The notes below the pieces were generated by a model. The model was not told the DNA's origin. It did no database searches and worked only from the letters and a program-made list of their open reading frames with translations. Positions 26,953 through 35,316 of a stretch of DNA of 64,000 nt are shown piece after piece. How positions within the stretch are numbered: the first letter of the stretch is position 1; every line of letters begins with the position of its first letter. The stretch is from Prolixibacter sp. SD074 (lineage in GTDB: Bacteria; Bacteroidota; Bacteroidia; Bacteroidales; Prolixibacteraceae). A program made the translations under genes and the position numbers. Location: contig NZ_BLAW01000001.1 in the NCBI RefSeq assembly GCF_009617895.1, forward strand, positions 2,533,001 to 2,597,000, written 5' to 3'.

Positions 26953-27602
26953 ACAAATTTACAAAATTCAAATTGTTGCTGAAGTATTGAACTTGTCGTA
27001 CCCAACTACCACATTCCAGCCACTCCTGCTATACCTTACAATGAGAGACATAATGGAGAGATATTGTCTCCTGAGAAACAGTGTTCATTGTTGGTTTTTG
27101 GATTTCTCGGCGAACTAGTAACCCTTACGACTTTCACTATTGAAATTAGCGTTTTTTTATCGTTAATCAAAAAAGTGGGGATTTCGTGCCCCACTCCCAG
27201 GAGGGAGTCCGAAAAGTCCAAAGAGCATTTTCAGAACTATCAAATTGCAAGTACAGCTTTAGTTATTTACCCCTAAATCCCCTGAAGGGGACTTTAAGCC
27301 TCACCTTTAGGGAGTCCCGATGTCCATCGGGAGGAGGGGTAAATCCAAGATTGCTTTCAATTTGAAAGTAAACACTTTTCCAATTCAACTTTTCGGACAC
27401 CCTCAGTTAGGCCGGAGCGTTAAATGAAGTTGGCGGCTTGAAAGGGGACTTTACGAGGGCGTCCAAATAGTAAGTTTTACATTTTTAAAAGCTAATAATA
27501 TGTAAGTCACAATATCGCAACATCCCCTAAATCCTTAAAGCTATCGTAGATGGAGGAATAAGTCTCTGGCTTACTTGCGAATTGTGTTGTGATTTCTACG
27601 TA
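26953..27602. other. Non-coding stretch with mobile-element debris
   Basis: No gene is seen. It contains a GTGGGG/CCCCAC hairpin near 27175-27193, the foldback element at 27201-27404 and a further copy of the same terminus (GAGGGCGTCCAAATAGT) at 27455-27471. Confidence 0.55.
27201..27404. repeat. MITE-like foldback element (204 bp)
   Basis: Ends are inverted repeats GAGGGAGTCCGAAAAGT (27201-27217) and ACTTTTCGGACACCCTC (27388-27404), 16 of 17 bp. An inner inverted repeat ATTTACCCCT (27265-27274) / AGGGGTAAAT (27335-27344) and a CCCGAT/ATCGGG hairpin make it highly foldable. It has no coding capacity, and a direct repeat at the edges is at best AG. The related string TTTTCGGACACCCTC also appears at 6064-6078, and a looser copy at 27455. 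Confidence 0.5.
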
Positions 27603-27606
27603 AGCC

Positions 27607-27651
27607 TTCCTGATGCGGCAGCTGGGAATTATTCCCGGAACGGGAAATTGA
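27607..27651 (+). pseudogene. Ghost 3' end of a second mutS-like gene
   Basis: The frame reads FLMRQLGIIPGTGN then TGA, against FLMRQMGIIPGNGQS at the end of the intact gene (24681-24728). The first 34 bases match at 31 positions. Nothing homologous lies before it, only a stop codon two codons upstream. It ends 2 bp from the metallophosphoesterase stop. Either a tandem mutS paralogue was deleted, or an insertion duplicated the gene end. Confidence 0.7.
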
Positions 27652-27653
27652 AT

Positions 27654-28535
27654 TTATGCCAGCTCTATCACGGTAATTTCGGGGGGCATGCCAATTCGGC
27701 CCGAGAAGCCATGATAGCCCAATCCGCGGTTGACATACAGGTATTGTTCTTTCTCGTTATAGAGCCCGCCCCAGCGCGGGTACTTGTATTGTATGGGGCT
27801 CCATTTGATGCCCGCCCGCTCGATGCCGAACTGCATTCCGTGGGTATGTCCCGAGAATGTGATGTCGATATCGGTACCGGTCAGCACCTCTTCGTCCCAG
27901 TGTGAAGGGTCGTGGCTCAACAGCATTTTAAACTGTTCCGGAGCAACGTTCGCGAGGGCCTTGTTCAGATCGCCATGTTGGGGGAACGGAGGTTTGCCCC
28001 AGTTTTCGACCCCGACCAATGCGATTTCCTCGTCGTTGATGGTGAGGGTTTCCGATTCGTTCAGCAACAACCGAAAACCAATTTTCTTATGGAAATTCTT
28101 AATGGCGGTCAGGTTCTTCTCCTTGGCTGCGGGGGATTCCCATTCGGAATAGTCGCCGTAATCGTGGTTGCCCAAAATAGAAAACTTACCGTATTTGGCT
28201 TTCATTTTGGCCAGAACCGGCGCCCAGCCATCGGTTTCTTCGGCAAAGTTGTTGACCAAATCGCCTGTAAAGAAAATCAGATCGGGCCCCTGCTCATTGA
28301 TCATTTCCACCGCCCTGGCAATTTGCTCATATTTCTGGCGGAAACTTCCCAGGTGCATATCCGATATCTGGACAATCTTCAATCCCCGAAACGGTTCCGG
28401 AAGATTTTTAAAACCAATTCTTTCATGTATAATCCGGTAGTTGAATTTTCCTTTTGTTACTCCGTAAAGAACGGACGCCACCGGAATGGCGGCTACAAAA
28501 AAACTCATTTGGTATAATAAAATCGATCCCTGCAT
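27654..28535 (-). CDS. Metallophosphoesterase, membrane-associated type
   Basis: A 293-residue calcineurin-like phosphoesterase. Metal-ligand motifs appear in order: QISDMHLGSF (D, H), FTGDLVNN (D), LGNHDYG (N, H), LLSHDPSHW (H) and FSGHTHGMQFG (H, H). Relatives of this type have several membrane helices before the catalytic domain and about 400 residues; here only one short hydrophobic stretch (about 8-25) remains. The upstream DNA does not continue the frame, so an N-terminal truncation is possible. The substrate is unknown; UDP-diacylglucosamine or cyclic nucleotide phosphodiesterases share the fold. It converges on the mutS ghost. Confidence 0.8.
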   Translation of the reverse strand: MQGSILLYQMSFFVAAIPVASVLYGVTKGKFNYRIIHERIGFKNLPEPFRGLKIVQISDMHLGSFRQKYEQIARAVEMINEQGPDLIFFTGDLVNNFAEETDGWAPVLAKMKAKYGKFSILGNHDYGDYSEWESPAAKEKNLTAIKNFHKKIGFRLLLNESETLTINDEEIALVGVENWGKPPFPQHGDLNKALANVAPEQFKMLLSHDPSHWDEEVLTGTDIDITFSGHTHGMQFGIERAGIKWSPIQYKYPRWGGLYNEKEQYLYVNRGLGYHGFSGRIGMPPEITVIELA

Positions 28536-28776
28536 TCCCTCTCCTCATTTCATTACATTGCGGTACGCACTTTGTCTCTCTTCCTGAACACCATACGACG
28601 CAAAATCTGCCAGCGAAAGTAAATGTTTCCGGCAAGTAAACGTGTTAAATTCCATTAAAATCTTAAAAACTTTCGGCCAGGCGTTTGAGGAGGGTGTCAG
28701 GTAGATATAAAAAATTGCCTGAGCCGGATTCAATTTTAAAGAGTTTAAATCGATGGTCAACTGGTTGAGATGAAAA

Positions 28777-28920
28777 GTGAGTGAAGTAGCTGAAGTTTCA
28801 ATGCCTTCTGCCTACAAGTTAATTACAGGACTGGAAGGCTTAGGGGTGCTAAGAGAGATTACAGGAGGACAGCGAGGGAGGATGTATGTATTTGATAATT
28901 ACTTGAGGTTGTTCAGATAA
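28777..28920 (+). pseudogene. C-terminal winged-helix remnant of a Fic-family protein
   Basis: The reading frame gives VSEVAEVSMPSAYKLITGLE, GLGVLREITGGQRGRMYVF and DNYLRLFR then stop. This is the DNA-binding tail found after the Fic AMP-transferase domain in many bacterial Fic proteins. The Fic core (HPFxxGNGR) is absent, so only about 48 residues remain. The flanks, 28536-28776 and 28921-29074, hold nothing else recognisable. Confidence 0.65.
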
Positions 28921-29101
28921 GAGGAGTTGGATTTCATTTAATTCCAGTCGTATTATTGAACAAGATGCCACCTTGGTTAGTTTTACTTAGTTGCAGGCTA
29001 AAAGGATAGAAATATCCTGCTGGGCCGGATAACCAGGCAGCTAACCCGCCGGTACGAATGAAAAAGATGATTGAATGACAAACGTTAAAAAACAAAGTGT
29101 T

Positions 29102-29677
29102 ATGAGGAAGAAAATTTTCGTATGGAATGGTATGCTTGCAGCCATTTTACTGATTGTGACGCAGGCTTGTGCCCCTAAATCGGGGCAACAGAACAATGCA
29201 GGCATGGAAAAGATGGCAACACCCGAAGTGACTAAAGCAGTGTGTGTTCTTAAACCGACCGAAGGTAATGATGTGACCGGGACCGTTACCTTCACGAAAG
29301 TGGATGGCGGTATCGAGGTAGTAGCGGATGTGAAAGGCCTGACGCCTGGCAAACACGGTTTCCATGTGCATGAATATGGTGATATTTCAAGCCCGGACGG
29401 AAAATCGGCCGGAGGACACTTTAATCCGGAAAATGTAAACCACGGTGGCCCGGATGCCGCTGTTCGTCACGTTGGCGACCTGGGAAATATTGAAGTGGGC
29501 GCCGACAGTACCGGTCATTACCAGCGGGTGGACAAGATGGTGAAACTGAACGGGCCGCACTCGGTTATCGGCCGTGCCATCATTGTTCACTCCGGTGAAG
29601 ATGATTTGACTTCCCAGCCAACAGGAGCAGCGGGCCCACGCGTTGCCGAAGGGGTGATTGGCATTGCCAGGCCTTAA
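29102..29677 (+). CDS. sodC: Copper/zinc superoxide dismutase, lipoprotein
   Basis: A 191-residue enzyme dismutating superoxide in the cell envelope. The start at 29102 gives a lipoprotein signal (MRKKIFVWNGMLAAILLIVT, then QAC). All metal ligands are kept: HGFHVHEYG (two Cu His), SAGGHFNP (bridging His), NHGGPDAAVRHVGDLGN (His, His, Asp for Zn) and IIVHSGEDDL (Cu His). The conserved disulfide is lost: the first cysteine region reads YGDISSPDGKSAGG and the second RVAEGVIGIA, both without Cys. The mature N-terminus TKAVCVLKPTEG resembles eukaryotic SOD1. It is a single-gene transcript with its own terminator. Confidence 0.93.
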   Translation: MRKKIFVWNGMLAAILLIVTQACAPKSGQQNNAGMEKMATPEVTKAVCVLKPTEGNDVTGTVTFTKVDGGIEVVADVKGLTPGKHGFHVHEYGDISSPDGKSAGGHFNPENVNHGGPDAAVRHVGDLGNIEVGADSTGHYQRVDKMVKLNGPHSVIGRAIIVHSGEDDLTSQPTGAAGPRVAEGVIGIARP

Positions 29678-29701
29678 TGGAGTTATGTTGGTTTATTAGA
29701 T

Positions 29702-29742
29702 AAAAAAAGGGACTTCGCCTGATGGGTGGAGTCCCTTTTTTG
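29702..29742 (+). terminator. Terminator after sodC
   Basis: AAAAAAAGGGACT and AGTCCCTTTTTT pair around a 14-nt loop, 25 bp past the stop. Confidence 0.85.
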
Positions 29743-29770
29743 TTGTAATGAAAAGTTGTCTATCGGGTGT

Positions 29771-29837
29771 TTTGTAGGGGCACTACATACCCCCATAGGA
29801 CTCTCACCACCAAGTTATTTACCATGCACGGCACACC
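29771..29837 (-). mobile_element. 5' fragment of a group IIC intron behind the tlpA-like terminator
   Basis: On the minus strand the sequence GTGTGCCGTGCATGG begins right after the terminator T-run and continues CTTGGTGGTGAGAGTCC and TATGGGGG. This is the start of domain I of bacterial class C group II introns, and it shares GTGTGCCGTGCATGG, CTTGGTGGTG, AGTCC and TATGGGGG with the longer relic at 62008-62358. Similarity fades after about 60 nt. No reverse transcriptase or domain V remains. Insertion directly after a terminator hairpin is the known class C preference. Confidence 0.75.
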
Positions 29838-29871
29838 AAAAAAAAAGCCGCCCCTAACGGAACGGCTTTTT
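29838..29871 (-). terminator. Terminator of the TlpA-like gene, used as intron target
   Basis: Minus strand: AAAAAGCCGTTCCGTTAGGG then GCGGCTTTTTTTTT. Stem AAAGCCG/CGGCTTT followed by a T-run, 16 bp past the stop codon; the intron fragment starts at its last T. Confidence 0.85.
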
Positions 29872-29886
29872 GCCAGCATAACTATT

Positions 29887-30987
29887 TTATTCGCCCAAAA
29901 TTTCTTTCAGCTTATCGTTCAAAGCCTGACCGCGAAGATTTTTGGCGATAACCTTACCATCTTTATCCAATAACAAAGAGTGCGGAATACTCGTTACACC
30001 ATATTCTTTGGCTACTTTGTTGTTCCAAAATTGCAGGTCGGAAACATGATGCCATGCCAAATGATCGTCCTTAATGGCTTTCACCCATGCGTCGTGGTCG
30101 CGATCGAGTGATACGCCCAAAACCGTAAAGCCTTTATCCTTGTACTTGTTGTACACTCTCACCACGTTGGGATTTTCCTGACGACACGGCCCACACCATG
30201 ATGCCCAGAAATCGAGCAGAACATATTTTCCGCGAAGCGATGACAACGTGAATGGTTGTCCGTCCGGATCGTTCATGGTAAAATCGGGGGCCACGGCGCC
30301 TATTCCGGTTCCCCGTCGCTGATCGGCCAGTTTCTGCAATTCTTTTATATAGATCGACTCCTTGATGGAAGGATCGAAGTAAGCAATCAACGTATCCAAA
30401 TCCTGAGAACTGGCCTGTTGACCAAACTGCCACAAGGCGACGAACGGTGCAACCGTGCTTTTGTTGTGTTCCCGGATGAAATTCCTGGCGTATACTTTCT
30501 GGTTGTCAACCATCGCCTCGATGTCGATTTGCGCTTTTTTCACGCCATCTTCATCTCCGCTCATGCGGGCTTTCGCATATCGCTGTTGAATATTTTTAGC
30601 CTCACTGGAAAGACGTTTCATTTCATCAGTAAACTGAGAAAAAACGTCATTTGATTTTGGACCGGTAACGACCGTTTTATCGAGACTATCGGCGTAAGCC
30701 CTGACATTGATTTTTCCGTTTTCAGCGAAGAACTGAGAAACCAGTTTCTTCTGACCTAAGCGAATTACGCGTAATTCGGGTAAATCAGTTTTTCCTTTCA
30801 ATACAAAATTACCATCATCCAATTTTGTGGTATCTTCCACGTCCCATTTGGTCCCGTCATATTTTAACAAAGCCACTTCACCAGAATCCTGGCCCTGGAT
30901 ATTTCCTTTAATAACAAATCCATCGGGTGATGATGAACACGCTGCCAAACCAAATAAGGCAAGCAGTAAAAAGAGGAATTTTTTCAT
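29887..30987 (-). CDS. TlpA-like thiol-disulfide lipoprotein with DUF4369 domain
   Basis: A 366-residue envelope protein. The start at 30987 gives a lipoprotein signal (MKKFLFLLLALFGLAAC) with the cysteine at residue 17. An N-terminal DUF4369 beta domain (about 22-120) and a helical linker (about 125-225) precede a thioredoxin-like domain (about 230-366). That domain has GKYVLLDFWASWCGPCRQEN (active site CGPC) and the cis-proline loop TSIPHSLLLD. Such proteins reduce or re-shuffle cysteines of periplasmic partners, often cytochromes. The partner here is unknown. The longer open frame to 31005 adds six residues and would spoil the signal. Confidence 0.88.
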   Translation of the reverse strand: MKKFLFLLLALFGLAACSSSPDGFVIKGNIQGQDSGEVALLKYDGTKWDVEDTTKLDDGNFVLKGKTDLPELRVIRLGQKKLVSQFFAENGKINVRAYADSLDKTVVTGPKSNDVFSQFTDEMKRLSSEAKNIQQRYAKARMSGDEDGVKKAQIDIEAMVDNQKVYARNFIREHNKSTVAPFVALWQFGQQASSQDLDTLIAYFDPSIKESIYIKELQKLADQRRGTGIGAVAPDFTMNDPDGQPFTLSSLRGKYVLLDFWASWCGPCRQENPNVVRVYNKYKDKGFTVLGVSLDRDHDAWVKAIKDDHLAWHHVSDLQFWNNKVAKEYGVTSIPHSLLLDKDGKVIAKNLRGQALNDKLKEILGE

Positions 30988-31198
30988 TCGATTAATTTTT
31001 TCCATTGTGCTTGTATTAACTTCCTATCAGCTATTTTTCTTATTCTAACAAAACGATACTTTGACATATTCCAATGTGATAAGCAAAGTTATCAAAAGAT
31101 CTGAATCAGGAAAACGGTTCTGAAATTCCCGTATTACATAACTTACACATCAAGAGCCCCCTTCCTTCTATGTGATGTACTATTGCGTCCAAGCCATG

Positions 31199-32344
31199 TT
31201 ATCCCGGCTTTTTGTCTTTACTTTCAAAGGTTTTGAAGTAGATATCGAGCAGACGGCGGGCAGCTACAAACGAACTGATTTCGTCGTTCAGTACAGCTTT
31301 TTCCATCCCATTTAACCGCTCTTTTATTTTCGGATTATTGTAAAAGTCATTCCGGAGCGTTTCATTTACCGATTCGTACATCCAGTATTTTGCCTGTTCC
31401 CTGCGCCGGTAATTGAAGAATCCGTTCTTCCGGGTCCGATCGGCGTAATCATTCACGGTATCCCAAATTTCGGTAATGCCAGCGCCTACCAGCGATGAAC
31501 AGGTCAGCACCTTCGGAATCCATCCCGACCCGGTAGGCGGGTAAAGATGCAATGCATTGCGAAACTGTGAAGCCGCCATGTTGGCTTTCTCCACATTGGT
31601 ACCATCAGCCTTGTTAATCGCGATAGCATCGGACATTTCGATAATTCCTCGTTTGATGCCCTGCAGCTCATCGCCAGCTCCGGCAATCTGAATCAACAGG
31701 AAAAAGTCGACCATTGAGTGTACCGCTGTCTCGGATTGTCCCACCCCCACTGTTTCAATGAAAATGGTATCAAAACCAGCCGCTTCGCAAAGAACGATAG
31801 TCTCACGCGTTTTGCGGGCTACGCCTCCCAGTGAACCCGCCGCAGGACTGGGCCGGATGTAGGCATTGGGATCGCCCGACAGACTTTCCATGCGGGTTTT
31901 ATCGCCGAGAATCGAACCTTTCGAACGCTCTGAACTCGGGTCGATAGCCAGGACAGCCAGTTTACCGCCATTTCCGGTGATTTGCTTACCAAGAGCCTCG
32001 ATAAACGTGCTCTTTCCTGCTCCGGGCACGCCGGTAATTCCCAAACGAATAGATTTTCCGGCAAACGGCAAACATTTAATAATAATGTCCTGCGCCAGTT
32101 GCTGATGTTCGGGATTACTGCTTTCTATCAGGGTCACTGCCTGACTAAGCAGCGTAATATTCCCGTCAAGAATTCCTTTGACATACTCATCCGCCTGGAG
32201 CAGTTTGCGCTTACGCCTGGTCAAAAATCGTTTAACCGAATCTTCATTCACCGAATCAGGTTGCTCAATGCCTTTATTTACATTCAATCCACGGTAATTT
32301 GGGCCATTCTCAGGGTGGTCGTTATGATGATTATCCATGCTCAT
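31199..32344 (-). CDS. meaB: MeaB/ArgK-family GTPase, methylmalonyl-CoA mutase chaperone
   Basis: A 381-residue G3E-type GTPase that loads and protects B12-dependent methylmalonyl-CoA mutase. Walker A is LGITGVPGAGKSTFIEALG (about residues 100-118). The family block DPSSERSKGSILGDKTRM, the switch FIETVGVGQSETAVHSM and the guanine site INKADG are all present. The acidic N-terminal extension of about 45 residues (MSMDNHHNDHPENGPN) is longer than in many homologues; the start could be internal. No mutase subunit is adjacent in this window. Confidence 0.93.
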   Translation of the reverse strand: MSMDNHHNDHPENGPNYRGLNVNKGIEQPDSVNEDSVKRFLTRRKRKLLQADEYVKGILDGNITLLSQAVTLIESSNPEHQQLAQDIIIKCLPFAGKSIRLGITGVPGAGKSTFIEALGKQITGNGGKLAVLAIDPSSERSKGSILGDKTRMESLSGDPNAYIRPSPAAGSLGGVARKTRETIVLCEAAGFDTIFIETVGVGQSETAVHSMVDFFLLIQIAGAGDELQGIKRGIIEMSDAIAINKADGTNVEKANMAASQFRNALHLYPPTGSGWIPKVLTCSSLVGAGITEIWDTVNDYADRTRKNGFFNYRRREQAKYWMYESVNETLRNDFYNNPKIKERLNGMEKAVLNDEISSFVAARRLLDIYFKTFESKDKKPG

Positions 32345-32416
32345 TTGTTCTTCACGTTTATGCGAAATTACAATTTTTACCCCGTTTACACGGAAAAATC
32401 AGGAGTATTCGGGCGT

Positions 32417-32446
32417 AAAAAAACCTCCATAAAAATAGAGGTTTTC
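32417..32446 (-). terminator. Terminator after the DUF1573 gene
   Basis: Minus strand hairpin AAAACCTC, loop TATTTTTAT, GGAGGTTTTTTTA, about 25 bp past the stop. Confidence 0.8.
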
Positions 32447-32469
32447 AAGGTTTATATTTTCAAACCAAG

Positions 32470-33555
32470 TTATGATTTCACATTTCCGGTAATTCTCAAA
32501 ATGGTGGTTGGCTGATCCGGATCATTAGTAATTACCGTGATCGATTTATTCTGACGGCCACGTTTTCCATGAGAATTAAAGACCACTTTCAAGTCGGTAC
32601 TTTGGCCTGGTTTGATAACGGTTGTGGCCGGCGTAACAGCCGTACAACCACAAGATGCCCGGATACGGCGAATAACCAGGTCGCTTTTACCGGTATTCTT
32701 AATCTGGAAAACGTGATTTACTTTTTGGCCTTCGGCGATTTCACCAAAATTAAATACGCGTTCGTTAAAACCTACCTTAGGCGAATTGGCTAATTGCTGC
32801 GGAGTAAGTTTCGAGAAATCCTCGACAATCGTAGCACTGACACCGATGGAGTAATTATAATTCGATTCACCATTTTCGGTCAGATATACCCGGTCAATCA
32901 CAAATCCATATTCTTTTCTTTTCGATGCATCGTAAGTCACCACAAAATGACCTTTCTTACCCGGCTGCACTGTTTTTGGAACAATGTCCACTTTCAGATA
33001 AGATGGTGCCTGCCTGACCCCAATCGTAACCGGCTTGTCTCCCAGGTTGACAAACGCAAGACTGTCAGTTCTTACCTCGTCATCTTTAATTTTAACAAAA
33101 GCCAGATGATTGGTGCGCATCCTGATAAGGCCTACCTCACGCGGATAAATCTCTTCCGGGGTTTTAACACGGGGAACCACCTTACCGCGGATTTTCAATA
33201 CCACCATCGGATTCGTTGCATTTGAGGAGATACTAATGGTTTTAGTGAAATTTCCCGGACGGTTTTTCGGATTATACGTTACCCTGATATGTCCTTCGTC
33301 AGCTGGTGCAACAGGCTTCCGGGTCCATTCGGGGGTTGTACAACCACACGACGAGCGCACATAAGAAACAATCAAAGGCGCATTACCCGTATTCTTAAAT
33401 TTGAAATCGTACGATACATTACCCTGTTCTTCGTTGAACGTACCAAAGTTATGTTCCAGGTCATCGAATTTTATGGTGGCCCGGTTTTGGGCTACCGCAA
33501 GATTCAATCCTGCCGCAAACAGAAATAATATTAAAACAGAAACAGTTCTCTTCAT
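32470..33555 (-). CDS. Exported protein with repeated DUF1573 domains
   Basis: A 361-residue secreted or envelope protein. A signal peptide (MKRTVSVLILFLFAAGLNLA, cleaved near VAQ) is followed by immunoglobulin-like DUF1573 repeats. The first (about 25-130) contains FKFKNTGNAPLIVSYVRSSC then GCTTPEW, and the last (about 265-361) contains VFQIKNTGKSDLVIRRIRAS then CGCTAV; a less typical repeat lies between. The CGCT pair in each repeat is the family mark. DUF1573 proteins are widespread in Bacteroidota. Their role is unknown, with adhesion or assembly suggested by the fold only. Confidence 0.88.
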   Translation of the reverse strand: MKRTVSVLILFLFAAGLNLAVAQNRATIKFDDLEHNFGTFNEEQGNVSYDFKFKNTGNAPLIVSYVRSSCGCTTPEWTRKPVAPADEGHIRVTYNPKNRPGNFTKTISISSNATNPMVVLKIRGKVVPRVKTPEEIYPREVGLIRMRTNHLAFVKIKDDEVRTDSLAFVNLGDKPVTIGVRQAPSYLKVDIVPKTVQPGKKGHFVVTYDASKRKEYGFVIDRVYLTENGESNYNYSIGVSATIVEDFSKLTPQQLANSPKVGFNERVFNFGEIAEGQKVNHVFQIKNTGKSDLVIRRIRASCGCTAVTPATTVIKPGQSTDLKVVFNSHGKRGRQNKSITVITNDPDQPTTILRITGNVKS

Positions 33556-33748
33556 AATACAACATTTTATCCGAACAAATCTACTAAAATTATCATTCGC
33601 TTATTCAGGCCAACTTCAGATAATCGGCAGCAAAACCGCCAGTTTTAACATTCTTTAATTCTATTTATGAAGTTGGTACCCCCGGCACTTTACGTTATAA
33701 TAACGTTGAACTTTGGGAAATTCGTATCTTCGACAAAAACTATGGTTT

Positions 33749-34117
33749 ATGGAACTCTCGCAAGTTTTGTTACTGGTTCTGGTTGGATTAGCTGCCGGGA
33801 TTGTTAGTGGAGCATTAGGTGTAGGCGGTGGTATTGTCCTGATTCCGGCATTGGTATATCTTTTTGGAATGGACCAACACACCGCACAAGGAACCAGTCT
33901 GGCTATTCTTCTACCGCCAACCGGAATACTGGCCGCCATGGCTTACCAAAAACAGGGATTTATTAACTGGAAATATGCCATTATTATTACCCTGATTTTT
34001 GTTTTGGGTGCCTGGATCGGAGCACAGTTTTCCATTTCGGTTCCCGAGAAACTGATGAAACGAACCTTTGCCTTGTTCCTGTTGGTTGTCGGAGCTAAAA
34101 TGTTTTTTGGAAAATGA
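33749..34117 (+). CDS. Half-size TauE/SafE-family membrane protein
   Basis: 122 residues with about four membrane helices. The family's first-repeat signature is clear: GLAAGIVSGALGVGGGIVLI then PALVYLFGMDQHTAQGTSLA. Full TauE/SafE anion exporters have two such repeats (about 250 residues), so this would need to pair as a dimer. The start at 33749 (MELSQVLLLV) fits the membrane topology better than the non-ATG start at 33713. It overlaps the M20 peptidase gene (ATGA), implying coupling. The substrate, possibly sulfite or sulfonate-type anions, is unproven. Confidence 0.82.
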   Translation: MELSQVLLLVLVGLAAGIVSGALGVGGGIVLIPALVYLFGMDQHTAQGTSLAILLPPTGILAAMAYQKQGFINWKYAIIITLIFVLGAWIGAQFSISVPEKLMKRTFALFLLVVGAKMFFGK

Positions 34118-35316
34118 TGGAATTGAAAAAAGAGATACAACAACTTGCACAACAATATTTCGACGACACCGTAGCGATTCGTCGTCACCTGCACCAATAT
34201 CCCGAATTGTCATTTGAGGAGTTCGAGACTTCCGATTTCATCCAAAAGCAATTGGACGAAATCGGCGTATCCTACCGGGCCGGCATTGTAAAAACGGGTA
34301 TTATTGCCCGGCTCGACGGGAAATTACCCGGAGGACGGACCATCGCATTGCGTGCCGACATGGATGCACTCCCAATTGTCGAAAATTCAGACCAAAGCTA
34401 TTGCTCCCTCAACCGGGGAGTAATGCACGCCTGTGGTCACGATGCCCACACTGCCTCATTATTGGGGGTTATTCGAATTCTAAAAAAACTGGAACACAAA
34501 CTTCAGGGTACCTTCCTGTTTATCTTCCAGCCGGGCGAAGAGCAATTCCCGGGAGGAGGAAAACTCCTCCTGGAATCGGGCGCGTTGAACGATCCGAAAC
34601 CGGAACTGATTTTGGCACAACATGTACTCCCGGAAATGGAAGCCGGCCATGTTGGGTTCCGTCCCGGAATGTACATGGCTTCGGGTGACGAAATCTTTTT
34701 CACCGTTAAGGGGAAAGGCGGACACGGGGCTCTGCCGCACAAACTGACGGATACTGTATTGACAACAGCACACATTATTACCGCACTGCAACAGGTTGTC
34801 AGCCGCAATGCGCCAGCCGATGTTCCTTCGGTTCTTTCTTTCGGAAGGGTCATCGCTGAAGGGGCGACCAACATCATCCCCGATGAAGTAAATGTATCCG
34901 GAACTTTCCGTACCATGGACGAAACCTGGCGTGCTGAAGCGAAAGAACGAATTAAAAAAATTAGTGAGTCGATTGCGGAAGGCATGGGTGCCACCTGTGA
35001 ATTTCAAATTAATCACGGATACCCGATGCTGATGAACGACCGTGAGGTCACCCAAATGGCCCGTGAGTTTGCCGTTGAGTATTTGGGTAAGGAAAAAGTG
35101 GAAGACATGGGACTGCGGATGACCTGCGAAGATTTTGCCTATTATTCGCAACAATTTCCGGTAGCCTTTTTCCGCTTTGGCGTGAAAACCCCGGGAAGCG
35201 CCGAAACAGCACCGCTTCACTCCCCTACTTTCGATATCGACGAAAAAGCGCTGGAAACTTCCGTTGGACACATGGCTTACCTGGCTGCCCGCTTTGCTTT
35301 GGAAGAAAAAGCATAG
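34114..35316 (+). CDS. M20-family amidohydrolase (IAA-amino-acid hydrolase type)
   Basis: A 400-residue zinc amidohydrolase. Motifs: RRHLHQYPELSFEEFETSDF, ALRADMDALPIVE, MHACGHDAHTASLLG (metal ligands Cys and His), FQPGEEQFPGGGKLL (Glu pair) and the dimerisation-domain segment GKGGHGALPHKLTDTV. TCEDFAYYSQQFPVAF and a late His (PLHSPTFD) complete the site. The family removes N-acyl groups from amino acids or peptides. The true substrate is unknown. It is coupled to the TauE-like gene. The 148 bp after it hold only an open stretch without recognisable features. Confidence 0.92.
   Translation: MMELKKEIQQLAQQYFDDTVAIRRHLHQYPELSFEEFETSDFIQKQLDEIGVSYRAGIVKTGIIARLDGKLPGGRTIALRADMDALPIVENSDQSYCSLNRGVMHACGHDAHTASLLGVIRILKKLEHKLQGTFLFIFQPGEEQFPGGGKLLLESGALNDPKPELILAQHVLPEMEAGHVGFRPGMYMASGDEIFFTVKGKGGHGALPHKLTDTVLTTAHIITALQQVVSRNAPADVPSVLSFGRVIAEGATNIIPDEVNVSGTFRTMDETWRAEAKERIKKISESIAEGMGATCEFQINHGYPMLMNDREVTQMAREFAVEYLGKEKVEDMGLRMTCEDFAYYSQQFPVAFFRFGVKTPGSAETAPLHSPTFDIDEKALETSVGHMAYLAARFALEEKA

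Noticed and set aside
27064-27276. Plus-strand frame of 70 codons upstream of the foldback element
   Set aside because: It runs into the element's terminal repeat and shows no protein-like pattern; judged chance.
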